DNA from: UBA8914 sp034002905
Lineage (GTDB): Bacteria > Pseudomonadota > Alphaproteobacteria > UBA9219
Direction: 5' to 3'
Length of the DNA: 64,000 bases
Assembly: GCA_034002905.1 (NCBI GenBank)
Contig: JAVEZQ010000008.1
Coordinates: 15,337 to 79,336, forward strand
Both the position numbers and the translations under genes were made by a program. Below, piece by piece: positions 17,173 to 26,005 of the stretch (its first letter is position 1; each line of letters begins with the position of its first letter). The notes beneath the pieces were generated by a model. It did not search any database, had not been told where the DNA came from, and saw only the letters and a program-made list of their open reading frames with translations.

Positions 17173-18237
17173 ATGAAAGAAAAGCAACGCACAAGATCTC
17201 TTAGCGCTAAGAGAGGGCCATCTTCTTCCAAAAGCGCCGTTCGCGGCGGAAGAGGGGCGTCGACGGCCAAAGGCGGAAAAGGACGTGGACAGGGGCGGCC
17301 ACAAGGGGGCGAGAAGGATCGCCCAGACAGTGTAAGGAGAAGCGCTTCTGCGAAAAAAAAGCCGGACACACGGCCTGCGCGTTCTTCTCAAGGGAAAGCC
17401 CCTCAAAAGGCAAAGCCTTCTCATGGAAAGTCTGCGGGAGCTATCCCTGCTCAGGGAAGGCCTATGCGGGAGAAGGGGGCGGCATCGTCTGCCTCGTCCA
17501 AGGGTGTTTTAATCTGGGGAATTCATGCGGTGCGTGAGGCCTGGCTCAATCCCTATCGTGAAGTCTATCAATGTTGGGCAACGCAGGCGGGTCTTGCGGC
17601 GCTCAGCGATATTGAAAAGCTATCTGCCAAGGAAAAGCTAGAGCGCCCCTCAATCAAGCGTATCGAGAAGGAAGAGCTTGAGGCTATCACGCCGCGTGGC
17701 AGTGTGCATCAAGGAATCGTGATGGACGTTGCCCCGCTGCCTGATGTAACGCTCGATGATATGTTGGGCAGTGAGGCTTGCCCCGATGTGATCCTTATTC
17801 TCGATCAGGTTACAGACCCCCACAATGTTGGGGCGATCATGCGATCGGCGGCGGCTTTTGGTGCCGGTGCGATTATTGTAACAGAGCGATCGGCGCCCTC
17901 TATGACGGGCACCATTACAAAGACGGCCTGTGGCGCGGCGGAGCATGTGCCTTTGATCCCCGTGGTCAATATGGCGCGTGCGATGGATACGCTCAGGGAA
18001 GAGAGCTATTGGTGCATTGGCCTTGCTGAAGAGGGGGATCGTGATCTTTCGGCCTGTGCAGTGTCGTCGGGTCGAATAGCCCTTGTGTTGGGGGCAGAAG
18101 GGGACGGGCTGCGCCGCCTGACGCGTCAGCATTGCGATGAGCTGGCACGCTTGCCGACTCAGCCACCTATCGGGAGCCTCAACGTCTCGAATGCGGCGGC
18201 CGTGTCCCTGTATGAAGTGCGGCGGCAAAGGGGGTAG
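17173..18237 (+). CDS. rlmB: 23S rRNA (guanosine-2'-O-) methyltransferase RlmB, with long basic N-terminal tail
   Basis: A TrmH-family SPOUT methyltransferase of 354 residues. The substrate-binding domain starts at GVLIWGIHAVREAW (about residue 112), and the knotted AdoMet domain shows DPHNVGAIMRSAAAFGA, VLGAEGDGLRR and LNVSNAAAVSLYE, the three family motifs. RlmB methylates G2251 of 23S rRNA. The first 110 residues are low-complexity and very rich in Lys, Arg, Gly, Ser and Pro, far longer than in E. coli, and may bind RNA. I choose ATG 17173 with AAGGAACG upstream; an in-frame TTG at 17116 is possible. Confidence 0.88.
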   Translation: MKEKQRTRSLSAKRGPSSSKSAVRGGRGASTAKGGKGRGQGRPQGGEKDRPDSVRRSASAKKKPDTRPARSSQGKAPQKAKPSHGKSAGAIPAQGRPMREKGAASSASSKGVLIWGIHAVREAWLNPYREVYQCWATQAGLAALSDIEKLSAKEKLERPSIKRIEKEELEAITPRGSVHQGIVMDVAPLPDVTLDDMLGSEACPDVILILDQVTDPHNVGAIMRSAAAFGAGAIIVTERSAPSMTGTITKTACGAAEHVPLIPVVNMARAMDTLREESYWCIGLAEEGDRDLSACAVSSGRIALVLGAEGDGLRRLTRQHCDELARLPTQPPIGSLNVSNAAAVSLYEVRRQRG

Positions 18238-18286
18238 AGCTTGAAATGCTTGGTCATTTGAGAAAAAGGGGCCTATAATCCAGCCC

Positions 18287-19495
18287 ATGATTGATCAACA
18301 GTTTATAATCCTTCTTGTCGTTTTCGTTGGTGGTACCCTTCTAGGTGGACTGCTTGTCTATGCCCTGCTGCGCGCGCGAATAGCAGGCCAGAGCCAGATG
18401 CTCGATGCGTTTAAGGCCTTGGCGGCTGATACTTTGCATCAGAATAGCGAGACCTTCTTGCAGATGGCCGAGGGTAAGCTGCAGCAGCAGCAGCAAAGCG
18501 CGACGGCCAATCTAGACAAGAAGACGGTCGCTATTGATGCGATGATCAAGCCCGTGCAAGACTCGTTGCAGCGCATGGACGAACAGCTTAAGGCGCTGGA
18601 AGTCAAGCGCGAGGGCGCCTATCGTGAACTGGCCCAGATGGTGACGACATCGCGTCAGACGCAGGACCAACTGCGGCAGGAAACAAGCAAGCTGCTACAG
18701 GCCTTGCGCGCGCCGAGTGGGCGAGGGCGATGGGGCGAGCTTCAGCTTCAACGTATTCTTGAAATGACGGGTATGTCGGCCCACGCCAAGGATTTCTCGA
18801 CACAGTTTGTCGTATCCGACAAAGACGGCACCATCCGTCCCGATGTGATCGTGGCGCTGCCCAGCGGTCACTGTGTAATTATTGACAGCAAGGTGCCTTT
18901 GTCAGCCTATCTGGATTCGGTGCAGACCGATGACGAGAACAAGCGTGCCAATGCCCTGCGTCAGCACGCTAGGCAGCTTAAAGATCATATCAAGACTCTC
19001 GGCAATAAAGCTTACTGGGACAAGATTGAAGGCACGCCCGAGTTTGTCGTTTTGTTCTTGCCGGGCGAGCATTTCCTATCGGCGGCGCTGGATGGTGATG
19101 ACGAGTTGATGGAATACAGCGCGAGCCACAAGGTGGTTTTGGCAACGCCGATGACATTGATTGCCCTTTTGCGCACGGTGGCCTATGGCTGGCGACAGGA
19201 AGCGATGCGCGAGAATATCCTTGAGATGGTGGATATCGGGCGTAAGCTGCATGATGCTTTGAATGTGTTTTCTGGCCATATGGAAAATTTGGGGAGCCGC
19301 TTGGGCGGTGCGGTTGATTTTTACAACAAGATGGTGCGGTCTTATGACCGGAATGTTTTGAGTAAGGCGCGCAAGTTTACGGAAACCGGCATGATTTCCG
19401 GTGAAGAAGAACTGGTCACGCCGAATGAAATCGAGCGCGATCTGCGCTTTTCTGTGATTGAGAACAAGGAACTGTTAAAAAGTCAGGAAGGATAG
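18287..19495 (+). CDS. rmuC: DNA recombination protein RmuC
   Basis: A 402-residue protein: one N-terminal membrane helix (about 6 to 28), a coiled coil through residue 145 with a short glutamine run, then the RmuC nuclease-like domain beginning APSGRGRWGELQLQRILE. The DSKVPL and FLPGE motifs of the PD-(D/E)XK-like fold are present. RmuC limits inversions at short inverted repeats in E. coli and has been implicated in phage defence and site-specific recombination. It lies ten bases before def. Confidence 0.93.
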   Translation: MIDQQFIILLVVFVGGTLLGGLLVYALLRARIAGQSQMLDAFKALAADTLHQNSETFLQMAEGKLQQQQQSATANLDKKTVAIDAMIKPVQDSLQRMDEQLKALEVKREGAYRELAQMVTTSRQTQDQLRQETSKLLQALRAPSGRGRWGELQLQRILEMTGMSAHAKDFSTQFVVSDKDGTIRPDVIVALPSGHCVIIDSKVPLSAYLDSVQTDDENKRANALRQHARQLKDHIKTLGNKAYWDKIEGTPEFVVLFLPGEHFLSAALDGDDELMEYSASHKVVLATPMTLIALLRTVAYGWRQEAMRENILEMVDIGRKLHDALNVFSGHMENLGSRLGGAVDFYNKMVRSYDRNVLSKARKFTETGMISGEEELVTPNEIERDLRFSVIENKELLKSQEG

Positions 19496-19504
19496 TCGAA
19501 GAGG

Positions 19505-20041
19505 ATGGCGATACTTGAAGTGCTGACCGTGCCGAACCCGATCTTGCGGGAAGTGGCCAAGCCCGTTGAGAAAGTCGATGCGCAGATTGCGCAGCTGATG
19601 CGAGATATGGTCGAGACGATGTATGCTGACGATGGGATTGGCCTTGCTGCCAACCAGATTGGCGTTCTTGAGCGTGTGATCGTTGTCGATCTGTCCAAGA
19701 GTCGCGACGGCAGCGAGGCGCTGATGATGGCGAACCCCGAGATCATTGAGGAAGGTGAAGGCACTTTTACTTATAGCGAAGGGTGTCTGTCTGTAAGACC
19801 CTGCGCTACGGAGTCAACGGCTGATCTTTATGCCAATGTCACACGCCCCAAGAGGGTGAAGGTCAAATATCTCGACATTGATGGCAAGGAACAGATTGTC
19901 GAAGCCGAAGATCTATTTAGTTCGTGCCTTCAACATGAAATTGACCATTTGGACGGCGTTTTGTTTGTTGACCATCTTTCATCGCTCAAGCGCGGCATGA
20001 TCATGCGCAAGATTGAAAAGCTCCGGCGTCAGGCGGAGTAG
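19505..20041 (+). CDS. def: Peptide deformylase
   Basis: A 178-residue metalloenzyme that removes the formyl group from nascent N-terminal methionine. All three active-site motifs are intact: GIGLAANQIG, EGCLSV (metal cysteine) and QHEIDHLDG (two metal histidines and the catalytic glutamate). Length is normal for the type 1 enzyme. It follows rmuC by nine bases, so probably co-transcribed; fmt, its frequent partner, is not in the window. It is convergent with the hopanoid operon. Confidence 0.97.
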   Translation: MAILEVLTVPNPILREVAKPVEKVDAQIAQLMRDMVETMYADDGIGLAANQIGVLERVIVVDLSKSRDGSEALMMANPEIIEEGEGTFTYSEGCLSVRPCATESTADLYANVTRPKRVKVKYLDIDGKEQIVEAEDLFSSCLQHEIDHLDGVLFVDHLSSLKRGMIMRKIEKLRRQAE

Positions 20042-20067
20042 TCAGAGATCATCTGTATAGGAAGCTA

Positions 20068-21336
20068 TTATCCTTCATGCGCCCAGCGCATCACAACTTG
20101 GGCCGCTTTGACGCCTGAGCGCAAGGCGCCCTCGATGGTCGAAGGCAGGGATGTCGCTGTCCAATCGCCCGCAAGCGCAAGATTCTTCCAACCGATATAG
20201 GCCGTTGGCCGCATCTTATCCTGTTCGGGAGTGGCAGCAAAAGTTGCACGCTTTTCTCGAATAATGCGACAGGGTGGGATTTTCCCAGGGTCAAGATCAA
20301 ACAGGCGGGCGAGATCGTCCCAGATGGCAATGGCCCATTTTTCTTGATCCTGCTCTTCATAACGGTCAGCCGCGCTGACGGTAACGGAAACAACACCGGG
20401 TTTGACAAACACCCACTCGGCGAGCCCCCCGATCAAGCCAGTAAATCCAGCCAAGTTCTGGGGCGCCTCCACACGGAAATGCGCATTGGCGATGGCGCGG
20501 AAGGATGTGGGGGTCAGCAGGTTAGGAATAATCTCTTGGGCGACCCAAGCGGGGACGGCCAGAATGACCCAGTCCTTTGGACCGATGGTGATGATGTTTT
20601 GATGAAACCGCAGGGCCATAACTTGGCCTTCGCTGGTAACATCGATGCCCTGAAGCCTTTGGCTAAACTTGATCTCGGTACCATGCTCGCGCAAGGTGCC
20701 GATGCAAGGGGTGACAAAGGTTTCCGACAAACCGACCTTGGGAATAATGGGTTGGCAAGCTTTCCCCCCCGCAGCAAAACTTTGGGCGAGCAGATTGGCG
20801 AGAAGCCTGGCCGAGGCGTTCTCGACCTCGGTGTTTAAAGAGGCGATGGCCATCGGCTCCCATAGCCTTTTATAGATCACCGAACGTGTATCAAGACAGT
20901 TAGCGACCGTATCTTTCTCATCGGCGAAAAAGAGGCGTGAGGCCGAAAGATAATCTTTGGCTGTCGTGCCTGGTACGCGCCGTTTGGGGTCAAAGATCCA
21001 GCGCGGGAAGAGGCCGTTGTTCATCCGGAGAATCCAGCGCTCGCCAGTCTGCAGATCCATAAAAGGGAAGATAGGCTCTTTATGACGGATAACTGTGTCT
21101 TGCGCCCCCGATAGCTCCAGATAATCATGGACGGCGACATTGCCTGACAGCACGATGTGGTTGCCATTGTCGATGCGGCAGTCGAGGCCTTTGTCGAAAT
21201 AGGAACGACAGCGTCCGCCCGCATAAGGCGCCGCTTCATAGACGGTGACTTTCTCTCCCATAAGGGTGAGCTGAAGCGCGGCAGAAAGTCCCGCCAAACC
21301 TGCGCCAATAATGTGGATTTGTCGTGATTCGATCAT
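20068..21336 (-). CDS. hpnE: Hydroxysqualene dehydroxylase HpnE
   Basis: A 422-residue FAD-dependent amine-oxidase-like enzyme that reduces hydroxysqualene to squalene in the three-step HpnC-HpnD-HpnE route. The dinucleotide loop IGAGLAGLSAALQL is at the N-terminus, followed by GGRCRSY, and the C-terminal FAD contact is LAGDWTATSLPSTIEGA. The start at 21336 overlaps the hpnD stop as ATGA; a longer frame to 21384 would run through hpnD and lacks a ribosome site. Last gene of the operon. Confidence 0.93.
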   Translation of the reverse strand: MIESRQIHIIGAGLAGLSAALQLTLMGEKVTVYEAAPYAGGRCRSYFDKGLDCRIDNGNHIVLSGNVAVHDYLELSGAQDTVIRHKEPIFPFMDLQTGERWILRMNNGLFPRWIFDPKRRVPGTTAKDYLSASRLFFADEKDTVANCLDTRSVIYKRLWEPMAIASLNTEVENASARLLANLLAQSFAAGGKACQPIIPKVGLSETFVTPCIGTLREHGTEIKFSQRLQGIDVTSEGQVMALRFHQNIITIGPKDWVILAVPAWVAQEIIPNLLTPTSFRAIANAHFRVEAPQNLAGFTGLIGGLAEWVFVKPGVVSVTVSAADRYEEQDQEKWAIAIWDDLARLFDLDPGKIPPCRIIREKRATFAATPEQDKMRPTAYIGWKNLALAGDWTATSLPSTIEGALRSGVKAAQVVMRWAHEG

Positions 21337-22196
21337 AGGCGGAAGCTTAGCAAACCCCGAGCCATTAACCAAAGCTTTTGCCACAGGGGCAAGGAAACGC
21401 GGTAGGAAAGGTCCTTCCAGTTTCGTTTCATAAGCTTTTGCCAGATGGCATAATAATAATTGCGCATAATACGTGCTGGTCTCATGGCCCTTTTATTGCA
21501 GGACAAAATATACCGATCTGTTTCAATAAAATGATTTCGTGCCGTTTGAGCCAGATCACGACAAACAGCCGGAAGATTGGGGTGTTTCAAAACATCCTCA
21601 ATCGACTGTTTTTTGATCCCGTGTTTGTTGAGCAATTCAAGAGGTAGATAGAGGCGACCGCGAGCTGAATCCTCGCCAAGGTCCCTTAATATATTGGTAA
21701 GCTGTAACGCACGTCCCAAATGATAGGCAACTTGCATCGCTGCGGGCGAGTCATCGCCAAATATTCTTACCGAAACGCGGCCAACGGCGCTGGCGACATG
21801 ATCGCAATAGGTGTCGAGCACGTCCATATTAGGAGCTACAATGGGATTGTGTGCATCCATTTCCATCCCGGCAATAATCGCTTGAAAATCCGCTTCAACA
21901 AGCTTGTAATCTTTGATCGGGGGCAGCAGGGCGGCGCAAATACTGTCTTCTGCCTCGCATCTTTGAAAAAGGCCTTCAATCTTCCGGTGCCAAAGAGCCA
22001 AGCCTTCGTCGCGCATCTGCGCGTTTGGCGAGTCATCAGCGATATCATCCACCTCTCGACAAAAGGCATAAAAGGCATACATGGCATTCCGGCGCGCTTT
22101 GGGAAGAACCTGCATCCCGGCTGCAAACGAGCTGCGAGAGGACCTGACACGAAAAAGGACATCTCGCATTGCTTGTTCATAGGAAAGTTGAGCCAT
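21333..22196 (-). CDS. hpnD: Presqualene diphosphate synthase HpnD
   Basis: A 287-residue trans-prenyltransferase that joins two farnesyl diphosphates head to head into presqualene diphosphate. The first Asp-rich motif is in CREVDDIADD and the second is NILRDLGEDSARGRLYLP, both intact. Its position between hpnC and hpnE and its sequence separate it from phytoene synthase. Translation of hpnE is coupled at its stop. An 80-base gap separates it from hpnC. Confidence 0.94.
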   Translation of the reverse strand: MAQLSYEQAMRDVLFRVRSSRSSFAAGMQVLPKARRNAMYAFYAFCREVDDIADDSPNAQMRDEGLALWHRKIEGLFQRCEAEDSICAALLPPIKDYKLVEADFQAIIAGMEMDAHNPIVAPNMDVLDTYCDHVASAVGRVSVRIFGDDSPAAMQVAYHLGRALQLTNILRDLGEDSARGRLYLPLELLNKHGIKKQSIEDVLKHPNLPAVCRDLAQTARNHFIETDRYILSCNKRAMRPARIMRNYYYAIWQKLMKRNWKDLSYRVSLPLWQKLWLMARGLLSFRL

Positions 22197-22276
22197 CTAA
22201 TTCATTTCTGTAAGGAGTCGAGGCTCTGTCTATACTCTTTTTATGAGGGTCTGTCGAGGTAGCCTTCTTTGCTTTC

Positions 22277-23104
22277 TCAAAAGAACCCGCGTAAAACCCC
22301 GTCTATAAGTGCCATAAGCTTCTGTCCCTTAGAGAGTTTAACCGGTTCGGCTAGCGGATCACGCTTCGTCAGTTCGCGCAGGAGTTCGTCAGCCACATTG
22401 TTAATCACAGCCGTATCGATACGCAGCATGCGGTTCTTGACTTGGGGCGGGAAGGTGTGCGCGAGGTCCATCATAGGGCCCATCTTGTCGATCATATCGT
22501 TGAAAACAGAACGCAGGGAGGGACTAGAGGTTTTTGCCTTGACATCGTCAATGGTCGCACCGCGTGCCGCTAGCATATCTAGCGGGATATAAAGGCGGTT
22601 GAGTTCGCACAAATCTGTAGCGCAGTCTTGTATGTGGTTGGTGATTTGAAGGACACTGCATAGCGCATCATTCGCGGGCCAAGACGCATGATCCTCCCCG
22701 TGGAGATCAAGCAAGTAACGCCCTACAGGTGCAGCGGAATAGCGGCAATAATCTAAAAGCTCTTCCCAGTTTTTATAACGTAGTTTGGTTACGTCGCGCT
22801 TGAAGGCAACGAGGAGCTCCCGCGCATGATCGGAGCTGACGCCTGTTTCTTTGAGGCTATTGCGTAGCGGGATCACGCTCTCGATGCTGTTGTCCGACTC
22901 ATTCATCAGGGCTGCATCAAATTGGTCGAGACGCAGGATCTTTTCTTCAGGCGACAAAGTTTCGCTGTCGCTGATATCGTCGGCAGCGCGGGCAAAGCTG
23001 TAATAAGCCGCGACGTGCGGCCTGTGCGTTTTATCAATGAGTTTGGTGACAGGAAAGTTCTCTGTCGTTTCATTCTTGCCGCTTGGCATTTCAATGGGGG
23101 GCAT
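22277..23104 (-). CDS. hpnC: Hydroxysqualene synthase HpnC
   Basis: A 275-residue squalene/phytoene-synthase-fold enzyme that converts presqualene diphosphate to hydroxysqualene. Asp-rich motifs are ARAADDISD and QITNHIQDCATDLCEL. I start it at 23104 (MPPIEMPSGKNE); an upstream in-frame start at 23164 would overlap hpnB by about 50 bases and adds unconserved residues. The ENFPV segment near the N-terminus is a common HpnC trait. Ten bases separate it from hpnB. Confidence 0.92.
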   Translation of the reverse strand: MPPIEMPSGKNETTENFPVTKLIDKTHRPHVAAYYSFARAADDISDSETLSPEEKILRLDQFDAALMNESDNSIESVIPLRNSLKETGVSSDHARELLVAFKRDVTKLRYKNWEELLDYCRYSAAPVGRYLLDLHGEDHASWPANDALCSVLQITNHIQDCATDLCELNRLYIPLDMLAARGATIDDVKAKTSSPSLRSVFNDMIDKMGPMMDLAHTFPPQVKNRMLRIDTAVINNVADELLRELTKRDPLAEPVKLSKGQKLMALIDGVLRGFF

Positions 23105-23114
23105 GTCTTGTCTT

Positions 23115-24245
23115 TCACTTCTTGGAGGTCTGGTAACGTCCCTTCCAATTACCCCCTTTGCCACGGTAATAGCGCAGGGCGGAGTCGATCGTCGCGATCA
23201 TATAAAAAAGGGCAGCTAAGGGCAAGCTGGCCGCCCATGCCAGAGAACGCCCATAAAAACGGATAGTTGGCCGGTACAGGATGAAGATTTCGTACAGGAC
23301 GAAAAGGCCGAGCATCAGGGGAGATGTCTTGAAACTCAAGAGCGCCACGAGCGGAACAAGGAAGAGGAGCGACAACCCCAACAGGCAGCCGAGTAAATAG
23401 AGCGGTGAATAGTGCAGCTGAGTGTAAGCGGCCCGCGCAATCATGTTATGAATCTCATCCATTGTATGATAGGGGCGGATACTGCGCACATCGTGCGTAA
23501 GGCCGAGGTAAATCCGGTTACTGCATTTCTTGATGAGCGCAGCAAGCGAGCAATCATCAATCAAGGCGTTTTTGATTTTCTCAAGGCCGCCTGCCTCGTC
23601 AAGAACGACGCGACGCACGAGCATCACCCCGCCCGCTGCCGCAGCAACGCGTGATCGTGGATCATTGGCGCGGCGGAAGGGGTAGAGCATCGCAAAGAAA
23701 AAGACAAAGGCGGGGATCATCAGCTTTTCGGCCCAGCTTTCGCAATAAAGCTTGACCATAAGAGATGTGAGATCAAGTTGGTTGAGTTCAGCTTTTGCGA
23801 CGAGGTGTTCAAGGCTCTTGGGATGATGGACGATATCGGCATCGGTAAACAAGATAAAGGGTGATGAGCTTTGCCGGACTCCCGCTTGCATCGCGGCGAC
23901 TTTCCCTGACCACTCTTTGGGAAGGTCGGGAGCGTCAACGATGGTTAAGCGTGCAGATTGCCCCAATTTTATTGCCGTTTCTTCAGCGACTTTGCGCGTG
24001 GTATCCGTGCTGTGGTCGTTGACAAGAATAACACGGAAATAGCCGGGATAGTTTTGTGTCAGAAGGGAAGACAAGGTTGCCCCGATGACATCCTCTTCAT
24101 TGCGGGCCGGAACAACGATATCAATATTGGGCCAAGGTCCAGACCACGAGTCTTCTTCCATAACGAGCGGACGCCAAAAGTCCCCATGGTAAAATCCGAG
24201 ATAGAGCCACCCGAGCAAAGAAAGGAACGCTAGAACGGTCAACAT
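23115..24245 (-). CDS. hpnB: Hopene-associated glycosyltransferase HpnB
   Basis: A 376-residue family 2 glycosyltransferase with one N-terminal helix and several C-terminal membrane helices. GT-A features are VPARNEEDVIGATLSSL, VNDHSTDTT and the metal DxD-like FTDADIVH. HpnB is conserved in hopanoid operons and is thought to act on hopanoid head-group glycosylation, though its exact reaction is not settled. It is nine bases after hpnA. Confidence 0.92.
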   Translation of the reverse strand: MLTVLAFLSLLGWLYLGFYHGDFWRPLVMEEDSWSGPWPNIDIVVPARNEEDVIGATLSSLLTQNYPGYFRVILVNDHSTDTTRKVAEETAIKLGQSARLTIVDAPDLPKEWSGKVAAMQAGVRQSSSPFILFTDADIVHHPKSLEHLVAKAELNQLDLTSLMVKLYCESWAEKLMIPAFVFFFAMLYPFRRANDPRSRVAAAAGGVMLVRRVVLDEAGGLEKIKNALIDDCSLAALIKKCSNRIYLGLTHDVRSIRPYHTMDEIHNMIARAAYTQLHYSPLYLLGCLLGLSLLFLVPLVALLSFKTSPLMLGLFVLYEIFILYRPTIRFYGRSLAWAASLPLAALFYMIATIDSALRYYRGKGGNWKGRYQTSKK

Positions 24246-24254
24246 AGGACAACC

Positions 24255-25262
24255 TTAAAAATACCCGTATTCGCCAAACCACTGGACCGCATCGCGAAGG
24301 GCGTCTGTCGCCTCTCGCGGTGCATAACCGAGCGCCGTTTTGGCTTTGTCCGAAGAAAAGAACATTTTCTTTTTGGACATGCGAAGCCCGTCGACGGTCA
24401 CGAACGGTTCTTTCTTGGTTAGGCGCGCTATAAACTCGGCTATATGTGCGATGGGAATAAGAGGGCCATGCGAAAGCTTGAAGAGCGGAGGGTTGCGCCC
24501 TGTTAGTATGGCTATGATCTTGAGGATTTCAAGCAGCTCCATATTCTCGCCGCCCAGAATATAGCGTTCGCCGATTTTCCCTTTTTCAAGGGCGAGCCAG
24601 TGTCCCATCGCCACGTCATCGACATGAACAATGTTCAGGCCTGTTTCAACATAGGCGGGCATACGTCCTGCTGCTGCCTCGACGATAATGCGTCCGGTTG
24701 GCGTGGGTTTTAGATCGCGGGGGCCGATGGGTGTCGAAGGATTGACAATCACGGCGGGAAGGCCCTGTGTCGCCGCCATGGTCCTTACAACGTCCTCGGC
24801 CAGATATTTGGAGCGTTTGTAAACCCCGATCATATTGTCGATGGACACTGGCGTCGTTTCCGTGCCTGGCTTTCCATCGGGCGGGATACCAAGCGTCGCG
24901 ACAGAGCTGGTATAGACAATTTTTTTGATGCCTGCTTTGACAGCCCCATTCATCAGGGCCTTGGTTCCTTCGACATTGATCTTGTTCATCGCTTGTTCGT
25001 CGGGAACCCAAATTCTGTAATCCGCCGCAACATGGAACAAATAATCGCATCCCTCAAGTTTCCCTATATAGCTTTCGGGATCGGCGAGGTCGCCTTCGAC
25101 AAGTTCGAAGTTTGTTTTGAGGCCGAGCAGATTTCGCCGGTCATTATTCTTTCGCGAAAGGAGGCGAAGTCGGTGCCCCTTGCTTTCCAATAGAGAGGCA
25201 ACGGCTGCGCCAACAAACCCTGTTGCGCCTGTAACAAAGGTGAGGGGGGCGTTCTCGTTCAT
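24255..25262 (-). CDS. hpnA: Hopanoid-associated sugar epimerase HpnA
   Basis: A 335-residue extended short-chain dehydrogenase. The NAD(P)-binding loop TGATGFVGAAVA is at the N-terminus, the catalytic YKRSK tetrad pair is near residue 145 and VNPSTPIGPRDLKPTPTG is the family block. HpnA is associated with hopanoid side-chain modification in hpn operons. Its start codon overlaps the stop of the upstream prepilin gene (TAATG), so the operon appears to begin with a pilin, which is unusual. The cyclase gene shc/hpnF is not in this window. Confidence 0.92.
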   Translation of the reverse strand: MNENAPLTFVTGATGFVGAAVASLLESKGHRLRLLSRKNNDRRNLLGLKTNFELVEGDLADPESYIGKLEGCDYLFHVAADYRIWVPDEQAMNKINVEGTKALMNGAVKAGIKKIVYTSSVATLGIPPDGKPGTETTPVSIDNMIGVYKRSKYLAEDVVRTMAATQGLPAVIVNPSTPIGPRDLKPTPTGRIIVEAAAGRMPAYVETGLNIVHVDDVAMGHWLALEKGKIGERYILGGENMELLEILKIIAILTGRNPPLFKLSHGPLIPIAHIAEFIARLTKKEPFVTVDGLRMSKKKMFFSSDKAKTALGYAPREATDALRDAVQWFGEYGYF

Positions 25263-25816
25263 TAATTTAGGTTAAACGTGAAGGTTATACCCGAACAATT
25301 TGCTGGGATCGAAGAAACGCCTATTGCGCTGAGGTCATTAAAAGCTACGCCATCGACGATAGCCTCAACAAGTCCTGGATCACGGCCCACACCAGTCGTT
25401 TTGGTCAGTATGGTTCCGCAGACGTCGGCTGGAAGGTTCGGGTCCAAAACGATCTGAAACTGTGTTGAAGTCGATATCAAAACGCGCACGGGCGTTCCGA
25501 AATCCGTTCTGGGTATCACCGAGGTAGGATCCTCAAACATTTCTCTTGGAAAAGATCCTGCGTTCACAAGCATTTGTGTAATATCGGTTCCGGGAGCGGA
25601 AGTAAAAGCGCTTCGACCACTGTAAAGTTTACGGATGTTTTGTGCGATGACAGCTATGTGTTGGATAGAGTTTTGCGTCGAAGCCTCTCGTCGGACAACG
25701 CTTGTTGCCGCCCAGATGCCGCTGAGAACGAGGCCTATAATGCCAAGGACAATGGCGGCTTCGATCAGCGTGAAGGCTTGACGTCGCAAAGGCATTGAAA
25801 GGGCAGGGGCTCTCAT
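25262..25816 (-). CDS. Type IV prepilin-like protein (canonical class III signal)
   Basis: A 184-residue pilin-like protein. A 14-residue basic leader ends in RRQA, followed by FTLIEAAIVLGIIGLVLSGI, so cleavage before F and glutamate at +5 fit prepilin peptidase substrates, with alanine in place of the usual glycine at -1. The C-terminal half has two cysteines (ADVCGT and PANCSG) that could make the pilin D-region disulfide. Start 25816 has GGAGAG upstream. It is divergent from the pilus operon and overlaps hpnA by one base. Probably a minor or alternative pilin of the neighbouring system. Confidence 0.8.
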   Translation of the reverse strand: MRAPALSMPLRRQAFTLIEAAIVLGIIGLVLSGIWAATSVVRREASTQNSIQHIAVIAQNIRKLYSGRSAFTSAPGTDITQMLVNAGSFPREMFEDPTSVIPRTDFGTPVRVLISTSTQFQIVLDPNLPADVCGTILTKTTGVGRDPGLVEAIVDGVAFNDLSAIGVSSIPANCSGITFTFNLN

Positions 25817-26005
25817 GGGGTAGACTCTCCGTTTCTCTGTAGAGATGCTCGGACTTTATATCTTTTCTTTCCTTAAGACAAGTTAACGAATTATCAACCC
25901 AACTGACCGTTAATCAGGCTAGGGTTCTTCTTTGTCTTTTTACAGGGGCAAAGCGGAGCGAGGCGGTTAACGCGTTGCCGCCATTGTTCTTATGGGGTGA
26001 GGTGT

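Noticed and set aside
18481..18496. Short GCA/CAG trinucleotide run in rmuC as a possible variable repeat
   Set aside because: Only about five units, in a coiled coil where glutamine runs are ordinary; no sign of phase variation.
21430..21470. Possible phytoene synthase rather than HpnD
   Set aside because: The hpnC-hpnD-hpnE order with hpnA and hpnB upstream, and no carotenoid gene, favours presqualene diphosphate synthase.
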